Notes: generated from the sequence alone by a model not told the origin. DNA of 41,179 nt from JAHEME01 sp034435035 (GCA_034435035.1 DAOTXW010000044.1:1-41179); one strand, 5' to 3'; numbered from the stretch's first letter, positions 16,343-25,334 are shown. Made by a program: numbers and translations.

Positions 16343-17035
16343 TCACAGCGCCCGCAGGAGGGCCGCCATCGCGTCCACCGCCGCGTCGAAGGTGCGCTGC
16401 ATCACCGCGTCCGGGGCGATGTACGGGCCGCCGTAGCTGCCGTCGCCCAGCGCGGCGCGGATCGCCGCCGGGGAGCCGGTGCGCGGCACTTCCGGCGCCG
16501 GCTTGCGGCCCTCCGGGCACGGCCCCAGCCGCGTGAAGGCGAACGCCTCCGACCAGTTGGCATGGTTGGCCACCAGCCCGGCTTCCTCCGCCGCCCGGAT
16601 CACCGCCGGGTGCCGCCACGCCTCGAAAAGCTCCAGCTTTGCGCCGGGATGCGCCCCGGCGATCTCCACCAGCAGCGGGATCAGGGCGCCGGTGTTGCCA
16701 CCGTGCCCGTTGCTCACCAGGATGCGCCGGAATCCCTGCCCCAGCAGCCCCTCGATCACCTCGCGCACCAGCGCCGCGAACGTCTCCGGGCGCAGGCTGA
16801 TCGTGCCGGGGTAGGCGGTGAAGTAAGGCGAGATGCCGACGGGCAGCGGCGGCGCGATCAGCACGCCCTCACGGGCGCAGGCGGCGCGGGCGATCTCCAG
16901 CGGCACGCGCACGTCGGTCAGCAGGCTCAGGTAGGCGTGCTGCTCGCAGGCGGCGGTGATGACCACCACCCGGTCATCGCGCCGCAGGTACGCTTCCACA
17001 TCCATCCAGCTCAGGTTCTCAAAGTCAGGAGACAT
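16343..17035 (-). CDS. Creatininase-family amidohydrolase
   Basis: The 230-residue protein has the family metal-binding features: ACEQHAYLSLLTDV near residue 29 (canonical EQH...TD) and the hallmark SNGHGGNTGAL around residue 108. The family includes creatininase, a deformylase in riboflavin/F420 synthesis (ArfB) and the mycofactocin peptidase MftE, so the true substrate is open. It overlaps the upstream phosphatase gene by 11 bp and has GGAGG before its ATG at 17035, so the two are translationally linked. Confidence 0.83.
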   Translation of the reverse strand: MSPDFENLSWMDVEAYLRRDDRVVVITAACEQHAYLSLLTDVRVPLEIARAACAREGVLIAPPLPVGISPYFTAYPGTISLRPETFAALVREVIEGLLGQGFRRILVSNGHGGNTGALIPLLVEIAGAHPGAKLELFEAWRHPAVIRAAEEAGLVANHANWSEAFAFTRLGPCPEGRKPAPEVPRTGSPAAIRAALGDGSYGGPYIAPDAVMQRTFDAAVDAMAALLRAL

Positions 17036-17669
17036 CAGGGGCCTCCGGGAAGACAGAGGCGAGTCGGTGCGAGCTCGCCAGCCAGTCCGCGACCGGCGCC
17101 GCAGGCGGCCAGGCGACCGTCTCGATCTCGCAGTTGGCGGGGATCAGGCTGAAGACCTCGACGGGCGGCAGACCGCGCAGGGCGCAGCGCAGGACGCCCA
17201 TCGCCCCGCCGTGCGTCACCACCAGCACGCGCTCTGCGGGGTGGCGGGCGGCGATGTCATCCAGCGCCGGGCTGATACGCTCCAGCACCTGCCGCAGCGA
17301 TTCGCCGCCGGGCGGGGCCGCATCCAGCGGATCGGCCCACCAGCGGGCGCGGCGGCCGGGGTCCTCGGCGTCGATCTCGGCGAACAGGCGGCCCTGCCAG
17401 AGGCCGTTGTGACGCTCGCGCAGGCGGGGGTCGGGGGTGACGGGCAGGCCGAGCGCCTTCGCGACGATGTAGGCCGTGTCCAGCGCGCGCTCCAGGTCGC
17501 TGCTGTAGATGGCGGCCAGGGGCTGCCCGCGCAGGGATTCGGCGGCGGCGCGGGCCTGCGCGATCCCGGCGGCATTCAGGCCGGGGCCGTCATGGCCCTG
17601 AGCGCGGCGCTCGGCGTTCCAGTCGGTCTCGCCGTGGCGCAGCAGGAGCAGGGTGGCGGGGTCGGGCAT
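17025..17669 (-). CDS. Histidine phosphatase (phosphoglycerate mutase-like)
   Basis: The 214-residue protein has the catalytic RHGET (residues 11-15), RALDTA, an ERHNGLWQGR block with the acid/base Glu, and VTHGGAMG with the second His. This is the branch-1 histidine phosphatase superfamily, including CobC (alpha-ribazole phosphatase) and cofactor-dependent phosphoglycerate mutase. CobC would match the window's B12-dependent methyl transfer, but the sequence does not decide. It shares an operon with the creatininase-family gene. Role: cytosolic phosphoester hydrolysis. Confidence 0.87.
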   Translation of the reverse strand: MPDPATLLLLRHGETDWNAERRAQGHDGPGLNAAGIAQARAAAESLRGQPLAAIYSSDLERALDTAYIVAKALGLPVTPDPRLRERHNGLWQGRLFAEIDAEDPGRRARWWADPLDAAPPGGESLRQVLERISPALDDIAARHPAERVLVVTHGGAMGVLRCALRGLPPVEVFSLIPANCEIETVAWPPAAPVADWLASSHRLASVFPEAPDVS

Positions 17670-17720
17670 GAGAGACTCCGGGTGAAGGGGTGAGGGAAGG
17701 CAGTGTGACGCCGAGGGCAG

Positions 17721-17749
17721 ACAGCAGATGGCGGGCCGCCATCTGCTGT
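17721..17749 (-). terminator. Long perfect hairpin after the secreted-protein gene
   Basis: ACAGCAGATGGCGG (17721-17734) and CCGCCATCTGCTGT (17736-17749) are perfect complements with one base between them, so in practice a 12-13 bp stem. A wider GGCAGAC/GTCTGCC pair (17716-17722 and 17755-17761) partly encloses it. It lies just downstream of the minus-strand gene at 17783-18298. There is no T-run, so it may act as an RNA-end stabiliser or attenuator. Confidence 0.55.
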
Positions 17750-17782
17750 TCGCAGTCTGCCACTGGCTGCCCGCTGACCGGG

Positions 17783-18298
17783 CTACGGATCGACGTAGAA
17801 GACCAGCGGGGCGCTCACCCCGACGACCTCGTACTGATCCAGCGGCAGGTAGGACGGATAGTACGGCCAGCGGCCGGTGAGCGGATTCTTATCGCCGTAC
17901 TGCGCGATCAGCGCATCGGACGGGCCATAGGCGGTGACCACGAGGCTGTGGTTGTAGGCCGGCTCCAGCAGCCCGGCCTCGACGTGCAGCACCGGGTCCA
18001 GGCGGATCCAGTCGCGGGTGGTGTCCGGCACGTAGCGGAACTCGATGAAATCCGGCTCGTCGGGCAGGCCCGCCGGGCGGAAGACCTGCACGCGGTAGAA
18101 GATGACATCGGGAATCCGTGTCCAGCTCACCGGGAACTCGCCGTACCAGCCGACAACCTGCCCGGCGGTCGGGGAGAGGATCGTGATCGGGGCCGGGGTG
18201 GGCGCAGGTTCCTCGCCGCCGGCCAGGGCCAGCCCCGGCGCGGCCGCCAGCCCGATGATCAGGCCCGCCAGCAGCAGCGCCGTCAGGAGTCGTCGCAT
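17783..18298 (-). CDS. Small secreted protein, unknown function
   Basis: The 171-residue protein starts at ATG 18298 (AGGAGG 7 nt upstream) with a clear signal peptide (MRRLLTALLLAGLIIGLAAA...ALA). After a Pro/Thr linker comes a beta-rich domain with ITILSPTAGQVVGWYGEFPVSWTRI and YRVQVFRP. That pattern resembles Ig/fibronectin-III-like folds in surface proteins, but I name no family. No Cys pairs or catalytic motifs are seen. A shared style with the secreted protein at 2958-3779 (Sec signal, then an Ig-like '..W..YRV' pattern) is suggestive only. Confidence 0.7.
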   Translation of the reverse strand: MRRLLTALLLAGLIIGLAAAPGLALAGGEEPAPTPAPITILSPTAGQVVGWYGEFPVSWTRIPDVIFYRVQVFRPAGLPDEPDFIEFRYVPDTTRDWIRLDPVLHVEAGLLEPAYNHSLVVTAYGPSDALIAQYGDKNPLTGRWPYYPSYLPLDQYEVVGVSAPLVFYVDP

Positions 18299-18386
18299 GC
18301 AGGTCCTCCTGCCAGAGTGAATGAGGGATGCACACCCTAATCTTACCACGAGATGGGGCCGGGGGTGTACAACTCCGCCGGGCGAC

Positions 18387-18415
18387 TTGCCAGCCGGGCT
18401 GCGATCCCGTACAAC
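18387..18415 (+). promoter_or_regulatory. Promoter giving a probably leaderless mRNA (SGNH gene)
   Basis: TTGCCA (18387-18392), a 17-nt spacer and TACAAC (18410-18415) end only 6 nt before ATG 18422, so transcription should begin at about the start codon. The -35 and following bases (TTGCCAGCCGGG) are identical to those in the sulfatase promoter at 20843. Confidence 0.6.
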
Positions 18416-18421
18416 AGGGCC

Positions 18422-19459
18422 ATGCTCGCGCCGCGCCGACTCGCCTCCCTGCCCGGCCTGACCCCCGCGCTGGCCCTGCTGATCGCCCTGGCCGCGCTGG
18501 GCGGCGGCGAGGCGCTGGCCCGCGCCCCGTCCGTGCAGGCGGCGCTGGCCCCGCCGGGGATCGGCTCCCGCTACCCGCAGGCCGAGGTCAAGCTGGCGGC
18601 GCTGGAGCGGCGGGCCGCCGCGGGCCAGCCGCTCGACTGCCTGCTGATCGGCAGCTCGATGGTCAACGCCGGGCTGGATCCGGCTGCGATCCGCCGGGCC
18701 TACGCCGCGCAGACGGGCCGCCCCCTGACCTGCTACAACTTCGGCGTCAACGGCTTCGCCGCCGGCGAGTCCGGCCTGTGGGCGCGGGCGCTGGTCCGAC
18801 GCTACGGCGTGCATCTGCTGATCTTTGGCCACAGCGCCCGCGACTACGCCTCCCGAGGCGGGGGGCCGGAGCGCCCCGCCTGGCTGCGCTACCAGCTCGG
18901 CGAGTTCGCGCCTGCCGGCTGGCTGATCGACCGCTCGGCGGCGGCCCGGGCCTACGCCGCCTACCGCGCCTGGCCCCGCCATGACTTCCCCGCCCGGCTG
19001 GCCGAGCGCGAGGCGCTGGCCGCCGGCATGACCGGCCTGGGGTTCACGCCCCGGGATGGCCGCCTCGACGCGAGCCGCGTCCCCGGGCCGGCGGACTTCC
19101 CCGATGTGTTCGAGGCGCTGGCGGGCTACCGCATCGCCGGGCGCGACCGCGCCGGGCTGGAAGCGCTGGCGGCGCTTCAGGCGGAGGGCGTGCAGGTGAT
19201 CCTGCTGGAGATGCCGATCCCGGAGACGTACCTGACATTCCTGCCGGACGGCGAAGCCAGCTACGCGATCTTCACCGCGCTGGCGGACGAGGTCGCCGCG
19301 GGGAGCGGGGCGCAGGCGTGGCGCACGCGGGGGGTGGTGGATATCCCGGCGGACGGCTGGCGCGACTACAGCCACCTGAACACGACCGGGGCGCAGGCGC
19401 TCAGCGCGTGGCTGGGCGAGCGCCTGGCGACGCTGCCGGTGGGGCAGGCGGGGCCGTGA
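18422..19459 (+). CDS. SGNH/DltD- or AlgX-like protein paired with an MBOAT acyltransferase
   Basis: The 345-residue protein has an N-terminal membrane anchor (ALALLIALAALGG), then LLIGSSMVNAGLDP (GSS 77-79, catalytic Ser block) and, near the C-terminus, D315-Y-S-H318-L-N, the Asp/His pair of SGNH hydrolases. Together with YNFGVNGFAAGES this fits extracytoplasmic acyl-transfer partners such as DltD, AlgJ and AlgX. Such proteins take an acyl group passed by an MBOAT channel to a cell-surface polymer. The next gene is an MBOAT whose start overlaps this stop. The acceptor is unknown. Confidence 0.78.
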   Translation: MLAPRRLASLPGLTPALALLIALAALGGGEALARAPSVQAALAPPGIGSRYPQAEVKLAALERRAAAGQPLDCLLIGSSMVNAGLDPAAIRRAYAAQTGRPLTCYNFGVNGFAAGESGLWARALVRRYGVHLLIFGHSARDYASRGGGPERPAWLRYQLGEFAPAGWLIDRSAAARAYAAYRAWPRHDFPARLAEREALAAGMTGLGFTPRDGRLDASRVPGPADFPDVFEALAGYRIAGRDRAGLEALAALQAEGVQVILLEMPIPETYLTFLPDGEASYAIFTALADEVAAGSGAQAWRTRGVVDIPADGWRDYSHLNTTGAQALSAWLGERLATLPVGQAGP

Positions 19460-20832
19460 TGCCTTCAGGAACGCTGGGCCGGCTGGCCCTGTTTGCGCCC
19501 ACCGCGGTCGGGGTGTACCACCTGCTGCCGGCCCGCCTGCGGCGCGGCTGGCTGCTGCTGGCCTCGGCTGGCTTCTGTGCCCTGTGGTCGCCGCTGCAGC
19601 CGCTGATCGTGATGGCGCTGGCCGCGGCCGTGTACGCCCTCAGCCGCCGGATGGCGGGGCGGCGCGGCTGGCTGGCTGCCGGGATCGCCCTGAATGTGCT
19701 GGCGCTGGCGGCGCTGAAGTACATTCCCGCGCCGGCGGAGTCGGGCGTGCTGGCCGTCCTGCTGCCGATCGGGCTGTCCTTCCGCGTCCTGGAGCTGATC
19801 GCCTACCTGGTGGATGTCCACAGCGGGCGCATGGAGCCTGCCGCCAGCCTGCCGGACTTCCTGCTGTTTGCGCTGTACTTCCCCAAGCTGGTGGCCGGCC
19901 CGATCGAGCGGGCGCGGGCCTTCCTGCCGAAGCTGACCGCCCCCCGGCGGGTGGGGGGCGCCGATCTCAGCCGGGGCTTCACGCTGATCGTCGTCGGGCT
20001 GCTGCGCAAAGCCGCCATCGCCGATGTGCTGACCGCGCTCATCCCGCCCGACCTGTTCAGCGCGCCCGGCGGCTTCTCGTCGCCGGACCTGCTGGCGGGC
20101 CTGCTGGCCTACGCCTTCGCCCTGTACAACGACTTCGCCGGCTACACGGCCATCGCACGCGGGATCAGCGCCCTGCTGGGCATCGAGCTGTCGCCTAACT
20201 TCCAGCAGCCGTACTTCGCCCGCAGCATCACCGAGTTCTGGAACCGCTGGCACATGAGCTTCTCATTCTGGCTGCGGGACTACCTTTTCTTCCCGATCAG
20301 CCGGGCGCTGGCCGGGCGCCTGCCCGACCGCCGCCACCCGGCGCACGTGATCGTCCCGCCGCTGGTCACCATGACCCTCAGCGGGCTGTGGCATGCCGCC
20401 TCGCCGGGGATGCTGCTGTGGGGCTGGCTGCACGCCGCCATGATGATTGGCTGGCGGCTGCCCTCGCTGGGGCGGCCGGTGACGCCGCCGGACCGGCAGC
20501 CGCGCTGGCGGCAGATCGGCGGCGCGATCCTGCTGTTTGCGCTGGTGGCGCTGGCCTGGATCCCCTTCCGGGATGGCGTGGGCGCGGCGCTGGCATCCTG
20601 GCGCGGGCTGCTGGTGTGGCGCGGCGCGCTGGCGGCCTTCGACGCCCGCCTGCTGCTGCCGCTGATCCCCGCGCTGGCGCTGGACGGCATCGAGGCCCGC
20701 CGCGGCGAGCTGGCTTATCTGAGCTGGCCGCTGCCGGCCCGCGCCGGGGCGCTGGCGCTGGCCCTGCTGATCCTGCTGGCCGCCCTCACCGCCGACCTGA
20801 CCAGCACGGCGTTTGTGTACCAGGGGTTCTAG
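19459..20832 (+). CDS. MBOAT-family O-acyltransferase (AlgI/DltB-like)
   Basis: The 457-residue polytopic membrane protein has the MBOAT signatures FPKLVAGPIERARAFLPKL, FWNRWHMSFSFWLRDYLFFPI (H265) and the invariant-His block LSGLWHAASPGMLLWGWLH (H312). AlgI/DltB-type enzymes carry acyl groups across the membrane to O-acylate surface glycans such as alginate, peptidoglycan or teichoic acids. The ATG overlaps the stop of the SGNH gene (GTGATG); GTG 19456 is an alternative. With the partner it makes a two-protein surface O-acylation module. No teichoic acid or alginate genes are nearby. Confidence 0.9.
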   Translation: MPSGTLGRLALFAPTAVGVYHLLPARLRRGWLLLASAGFCALWSPLQPLIVMALAAAVYALSRRMAGRRGWLAAGIALNVLALAALKYIPAPAESGVLAVLLPIGLSFRVLELIAYLVDVHSGRMEPAASLPDFLLFALYFPKLVAGPIERARAFLPKLTAPRRVGGADLSRGFTLIVVGLLRKAAIADVLTALIPPDLFSAPGGFSSPDLLAGLLAYAFALYNDFAGYTAIARGISALLGIELSPNFQQPYFARSITEFWNRWHMSFSFWLRDYLFFPISRALAGRLPDRRHPAHVIVPPLVTMTLSGLWHAASPGMLLWGWLHAAMMIGWRLPSLGRPVTPPDRQPRWRQIGGAILLFALVALAWIPFRDGVGAALASWRGLLVWRGALAAFDARLLLPLIPALALDGIEARRGELAYLSWPLPARAGALALALLILLAALTADLTSTAFVYQGF

Positions 20833-20842
20833 GGATTCACCC

Positions 20843-20871
20843 TTGCCAGCCGGGCCGGAAGCGGGCACAAT
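20843..20871 (+). promoter_or_regulatory. Promoter giving a probably leaderless mRNA (sulfatase)
   Basis: TTGCCA (20843-20848), 17 nt and CACAAT (20866-20871) sit 8 nt before ATG 20880. No Shine-Dalgarno is present. The -35 and adjoining GCCGGG match the promoter at 18387. Confidence 0.6.
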
Positions 20872-20879
20872 CAGCGCCC

Positions 20880-22283
20880 ATGAACACCTCCCCCCACACC
20901 CGGATCCCCCGCGCGGCGCTGGCGCTGATCGCCGCCGGGCTGCTGGCCGCCTGCCTCCCGGCCCCCGCGCCGACTGCCGCCCCGACCCTCACCGCCGCGC
21001 CAGGGCCGACGGCGGAGCCGGCGCCGCGCCCCAACTTCCTGATCATCATCGCCGACGACATGCGCTACGATCAGCTGGACTACCTGCCGCGCACCCGCGA
21101 AGCGCTGTTCGAGCAGGGCGTCGAGTTCACCCGCGCCTACGTCACCACGCCGCTGTGCTGCCCCAGCCGGGCCAGCGTCCTCACCGGGCTGTACGCCTAC
21201 CACCATCAGGTGACGGATAACGACGTGCGCCTGCGCCGCCGCACGGTGGTTGAGGCGCTGCACGGGGCCGGCTACTTCACCGGCCTGGTCGGCAAATACC
21301 TGAACTCCTACCCGCTGCAGGGGCGCGGCGATCCGCCGCTGCCGGAGTTCGATCGGTGGGTCGGGATGCAGTCCGGCGGATCGCACGCCCGCTACTTCGA
21401 CCCGGAGCTGCAGATCGACGGCGAGTGGCAGGTGGTGGAGGGCTACCAGACTTTCATCCTGCGCGATTATGCGCTCAGCTTCCTCAGCGAGGCCGCGGAG
21501 CGCGGCCAGCCCTTCCTGCTGCTGTTCGACCCCTATGCGCCGCACGTCCCGGCCCTGCCGGTGGCCCGCGACCAGCACCTCTACCCGGAGGTGGGCGCGC
21601 CGCAGACGCCCGACTTCAACGAGCCGGATGTCTCCGACAAGCCGGAGTGGCTGCAGGGGTTCGATCCGCTGAACGAGGAGCAGGTGAGCTCCCTGGCGGC
21701 CCTGCGGCGGCGGCAGGCGCAGACCCTGCACGGGCTGGACGAGGCCATCGTGGAGCTGCTGGACGCGCTGGACGCGCTCGCGATGCGCGAGGACACGCTG
21801 GTGATCTTCCTTTCCGACAACGGCTACCTGCTGGGCGAGCACCGCATCCCCGCCGCCAAGGCCGCGGTGTATGAGATGGCCGCCCATGTGCCGTTCGCGG
21901 TGCGCTACCCGGCGCTGATCGACGCCCCGCGCGTCGATGCGGCCCTGGTGGCCAACATCGACATCGCGCCCACCCTGTACGCGCTGGCCGGTGTCGAGCC
22001 GTTCTACCCCCTGGACGGACAGTCGCTGGTCCCGCTGCTGGCCGATCCCGCCGCGCCGTGGCGCGAGCATCTGCTGATCGAGGGCTTTGGCAAGACCGGC
22101 AGCAGCCCGCCCTTCGCGGCCATCCATACCGGGCGCTATGTCTACGTGGAGACGCCCGGCGACCGCAGCGAGCTGTACGACCTGGCGATCGACCCCTACC
22201 AGCTGGAGAATCTGATCGATCGCCCGGAGCAGGCCGGCCTGATCCGCGACCTGCAGGCGCGGCTGGCCGCCTACGAGCGGTAG
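20880..22283 (+). CDS. Lipoprotein sulfatase (alkaline phosphatase superfamily)
   Basis: The 467-residue protein has a lipobox LLAAC (Cys25), a Pro/Thr/Ala linker, then RPNFLIIIADDMRYDQLDYLPR (metal-binding Asp pair) and PLCCPSRASVLTGLY. The C-x-P-S-R motif at 93-97 would place the formylglycine at Cys93. Later SDNGYLLGEHRIPAAK gives the second metal and Lys site, and LYDLAIDPYQLENL closes the fold, as in type I sulfatases. It would cleave sulfate esters outside the cell. Formylglycine needs an FGE or anSME enzyme, which is not in the window. It may act on host or algal polysaccharide or its own surface glycan; the target is unknown. Confidence 0.9.
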   Translation: MNTSPHTRIPRAALALIAAGLLAACLPAPAPTAAPTLTAAPGPTAEPAPRPNFLIIIADDMRYDQLDYLPRTREALFEQGVEFTRAYVTTPLCCPSRASVLTGLYAYHHQVTDNDVRLRRRTVVEALHGAGYFTGLVGKYLNSYPLQGRGDPPLPEFDRWVGMQSGGSHARYFDPELQIDGEWQVVEGYQTFILRDYALSFLSEAAERGQPFLLLFDPYAPHVPALPVARDQHLYPEVGAPQTPDFNEPDVSDKPEWLQGFDPLNEEQVSSLAALRRRQAQTLHGLDEAIVELLDALDALAMREDTLVIFLSDNGYLLGEHRIPAAKAAVYEMAAHVPFAVRYPALIDAPRVDAALVANIDIAPTLYALAGVEPFYPLDGQSLVPLLADPAAPWREHLLIEGFGKTGSSPPFAAIHTGRYVYVETPGDRSELYDLAIDPYQLENLIDRPEQAGLIRDLQARLAAYER

Positions 22284-22291
22284 GGCCGCCC

Positions 22292-23026
22292 CTACTCGAA
22301 AGGGACTTCCCAGCCGGGGAAGGGCGTGAACAGCCCGCCTTCCTCCGCCAGCCCGTAGCCGTAAACCCGCTGCCACCAGCCATCGAGGTCGTCCGCCGAC
22401 CCCGGCTCCACCAGCGCCAGGGCGTCGATCCACGTCAGGCGGCACAGGCACGGCCACTGGTCGGGCTGCTCGGCGAAGGCGGAGAGGATCAGGCCGCGGG
22501 CGGGGTACAGCAGGTCGAAGTCGGGGCCGCCCTCCTCGCTGACGGTCGGGGGATGGGCGCGGCAGCGGCAGGCGGACGATTCCAGCCCGTGCTGCATGGC
22601 CCAGACACGGTCCGGCTCCCCGAAGTGGGCGACGGCCTCTTCGGCGCTCACCGGGCGGCGCAGATACAGCAGGATGTGCTGGAGGCGCTCCTCGCCCTCG
22701 CGCCGGAACTGGAAGATGCCGCCCCATACCGGCTCCGCGGCGACGCTCTCCCAGTAGCAGAAGGCCCCGGCGCGGCCCTGCTCGTCGGCCTCGGCCAGGT
22801 CGAAGCACTCAAAGCCGGCGGCGGCGTCCAGGCGGGCCAGCCCGGCGCGCACGTCCGCTGGCGAGGATTCGCCGGGCGTCAGCCCGTGCCAGCACGGCAG
22901 GTCGCAGGCGGTGTCCAGCGAGCGCCACACCGCATCCGCGTGGGCGCGGCGGGATGCCTGGCCGCCGCAGGCCGCCAGCGCCAGGGCGGCGATCAGCGCC
23001 GCGGCCAGCCGGGCTGTCGATCTCAC
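22292..23026 (-). CDS. Lipoprotein of the 'LPCWxG..PG' type, unknown function
   Basis: The 244-residue protein has a lipobox LALAAC near residue 20, then DLPCWHGLTPGESSPADVRAGL. From memory, this pattern recurs in uncharacterised Chloroflexota lipoproteins, often with several Cys. It then shows ILLYLRRPVSAEEAVAHFGEPDRV and a Trp-rich C-terminus. No catalytic motif is apparent. It is convergent with the sulfatase gene (8 nt apart) and probably a separate unit. It starts 27 nt after the thiolase stop on the same strand, so the two may be co-transcribed. Confidence 0.65.
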   Translation of the reverse strand: MRSTARLAAALIAALALAACGGQASRRAHADAVWRSLDTACDLPCWHGLTPGESSPADVRAGLARLDAAAGFECFDLAEADEQGRAGAFCYWESVAAEPVWGGIFQFRREGEERLQHILLYLRRPVSAEEAVAHFGEPDRVWAMQHGLESSACRCRAHPPTVSEEGGPDFDLLYPARGLILSAFAEQPDQWPCLCRLTWIDALALVEPGSADDLDGWWQRVYGYGLAEEGGLFTPFPGWEVPFE

Positions 23027-23052
23027 GGGCGCCGCGCTCCTGCCGGATACGG

Positions 23053-24210
23053 TCAGGCCGGGGCCAGCAGGGTGGTCACGATGGTGGCGCCGGTGCCGCC
23101 GATGTTCTGCGCCATGCCGATCCCGGCGGCCGGGACCTGCGCTTCGCCCGCCTCGCCGCGCAGCTGGGTGACCAGATCAACGATCTCGTACACGCCCGTG
23201 GCCCCGACCGGGTGGCCGCGGGCCTTCAGGCCGCCCAGCGTCTGGATCGGCAGGCGGCCCTCGCGGGCGAAGGCTCCGTCCTGCGCGTCGCGCACCGCGC
23301 AGCCGCGCTCGGAGAAGCCGGAGGCTTCCAGGCTGAGGGCGGCCATGATGGTGAAGGCGTCATGCACCTCGAACAGATCGACATCATCCGGGGTGATGCC
23401 GGCCTGCGTGTAGGCTTTCTGCGCGCTGATCTCCGCGGCTTCCAGCCACAGCGGGTCGCGGCGGTCGTGCAGCGACAGGGAGTCGATGGCGCTGGCAGAG
23501 GCCAGCACGCGGATCGGACGGGCGCCGGGCAGGGCGCGGGCCTTCTCCAGCGGGACAAGGATGACCGCCGCCGCGCCGTCACAGATCGGGGAGCTGTCCA
23601 GCAGGTTGATCGGCGAGGCGATCATCGGGGCTTTGCGGAAGGCGTCCAGCGTGATCTCTTTGCGGAACATCGCGTTGGGGTTGTGGACGGCGTTGCGGTG
23701 GGCGTTGAGCGCGAAGGCCCCGAAGGCTTCATGCTCCAGATGATACTCCAGCATGTAGCGGCGCATCAGCAGGGCGTTGAGCGCCACAAAGGTCACGCCG
23801 TGTATCTGCTCGTAATCCGCGTCGGCGGCGGTGGCCAGCCCGTTGGTCACCGGCGCGCCCACCAGATCGGTCATCTTCTCGACGCCGACCACGGCGGCGG
23901 TCTCCACCAGGCCGCTGGCGACGGCCCGCACCGCGTGCTGGAAGGCCGCCCCGCCCGACGCGCAGGCCGCCTCGACCGTGGCGGCCTCGATGCCGCGCCA
24001 GCCGCAGAAGTCGGCGATGAGCGCACCCAGATGCGCCTGATCGCTCAGGCGCTCGGCCAGCATGTTGCCCACGTACAGCGCATCGGGCCGCTCGATGCCC
24101 GCGTCCCCGACGGCGGCGGTCAGGGCGTCGTAGGCCAGGTGGCGCAGGCTGCGCTCCCAGTGCTCGCCGATGGGCGTCTGACCGATTCCGATGATGGCCA
24201 CCTCACGCAT
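23053..24210 (-). CDS. Thiolase-family acyltransferase (SCP-x/acetyl-CoA acetyltransferase type)
   Basis: The 385-residue protein has the nucleophile in VEAACASGGAA (Cys83), the NHD-like block FEVHDAFT in the middle of the C-domain, and GGLKARGHPVGATGVYE with the catalytic His. The Cys-His-His arrangement is that of the non-decarboxylating SCP-x-like thiolases, which often work with a DUF35 partner in archaea and Chloroflexota; no DUF35 gene is next to it here. AAGGAG precedes ATG 24210. Role: acyl-CoA condensation or cleavage, perhaps in fatty-acid oxidation that would feed the EtfAB operon 10 kb away (inference). Confidence 0.87.
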   Translation of the reverse strand: MREVAIIGIGQTPIGEHWERSLRHLAYDALTAAVGDAGIERPDALYVGNMLAERLSDQAHLGALIADFCGWRGIEAATVEAACASGGAAFQHAVRAVASGLVETAAVVGVEKMTDLVGAPVTNGLATAADADYEQIHGVTFVALNALLMRRYMLEYHLEHEAFGAFALNAHRNAVHNPNAMFRKEITLDAFRKAPMIASPINLLDSSPICDGAAAVILVPLEKARALPGARPIRVLASASAIDSLSLHDRRDPLWLEAAEISAQKAYTQAGITPDDVDLFEVHDAFTIMAALSLEASGFSERGCAVRDAQDGAFAREGRLPIQTLGGLKARGHPVGATGVYEIVDLVTQLRGEAGEAQVPAAGIGMAQNIGGTGATIVTTLLAPA

Positions 24211-24346
24211 GAGGCGAATCTCCTTGCTGGCAGGGATAGGATTCAGCTGCTGGAGGGGAGTATGGCGGGGTGGGACTGTCAGGAGCTATCAGGCCGCAGC
24301 CGGGCAGTCAGCGGGGTGGTATTCTGCCGCAGCAAGTCAACCGGGG

Positions 24347-24352
24347 TATGAT
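24347..24352 (+). promoter_or_regulatory. -10 element of a probable leaderless rsmH promoter
   Basis: TATGAT lies exactly 6 nt before ATG 24359 and there is no Shine-Dalgarno. The -35 is weak. Confidence 0.4.
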
Positions 24353-24358
24353 TAGCGC

Positions 24359-25294
24359 ATGGCCGATCAGCCCTTCCCCCCGGATCATATCCCGGTGCTG
24401 CTGGCGCCCGTGCTGGAGGCGCTGCGCCCGGCCCCCGGCGGGCGCTACGTGGATGGCACGCTGGGGGCGGGCGGTCACGCCGCCGCTATTCTGGAAGCGA
24501 GCAGCCCGGACGGCCGGCTGCTGGGCTTCGACCGCGACACCGCGGCGCTGTCCGCTGCCGCCGCGCGGCTGGCCCGCTTCGGCGACCGGGTGTCCGTCAT
24601 CCACGGATCCTATGCGTCGATGGCGGCGGCGGCGCCCGCGCGCGGCTTCGCCGGGGCCGACGGCATCCTGCTGGATCTGGGCTACTCCTCGCTGCAGATC
24701 GACGACCCGGCGCGGGGCTTCTCCTTCCGCGAGGCCGGGCCGCTGGACATGCGCTATGATGCGCGGCAGAGCCTGCGGGCCGCCGACCTGGTCAACGGGC
24801 TGCCCGTCGATGAGCTGGCCGACCTGATCTACCGCTACGGGGAGGATCGGAACGCCCGGCGCATCGCGCAGGCCATCGCCGCTGCCCGCCCGCTGGCCGA
24901 TACGCGGACGCTGGCCGAGGTGATCGCCCGCGCCTGCCCGCCCTCGCGGGAGCGCATCCACCCGGCCACGCGCACTTTTCAGGCGCTGCGGATCGTCGTC
25001 AATGACGAGCTGGGCGAGCTGGCTCGCGCCCTGCCGGCGGCGCTGGCGCTGCTGCGGCCCGGCGGGCGGCTGGCGGTGATCAGCTTCCATTCGCTGGAGG
25101 ATCGGATCGTCAAGCAGTTCATGCGGCGGGAAAGCACCGACTGCCTGTGCCCGCCGGAGCAGCCGATCTGCACCTGCGGACACCGCGCCACGCTGAGCCT
25201 CCTGACCCGCAAACCGGTCGAGGCGAGCGCGGCGGAGATCGCCGCTAACCCGCGCGCCCGCAGCGCGAAGCTGCGGGCCGCCCGGCGGCTGTGA
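24359..25294 (+). CDS. rsmH: 16S rRNA (cytosine-1402-N4)-methyltransferase
   Basis: The 311-residue SAM-dependent methyltransferase (MraW) has HIPVLLAPVLEAL, the SAM loop VDGTLGAGGHAAAIL, DLGYSSLQIDDPARGFSF, LDMRYD and the C-terminal VISFHSLEDRIVK. It methylates C1402 of 16S rRNA in the decoding centre. RsmH commonly starts the dcw cluster, as it does here, with ftsL-like, ftsI and murD following. The mraZ gene often found before it is absent. It appears leaderless. Confidence 0.95.
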   Translation: MADQPFPPDHIPVLLAPVLEALRPAPGGRYVDGTLGAGGHAAAILEASSPDGRLLGFDRDTAALSAAAARLARFGDRVSVIHGSYASMAAAAPARGFAGADGILLDLGYSSLQIDDPARGFSFREAGPLDMRYDARQSLRAADLVNGLPVDELADLIYRYGEDRNARRIAQAIAAARPLADTRTLAEVIARACPPSRERIHPATRTFQALRIVVNDELGELARALPAALALLRPGGRLAVISFHSLEDRIVKQFMRRESTDCLCPPEQPICTCGHRATLSLLTRKPVEASAAEIAANPRARSAKLRAARRL

Positions 25295-25334
25295 TCGGCG
25301 GCCGGAATCCCTCTGGCGCACCGCGCAAAACCCG

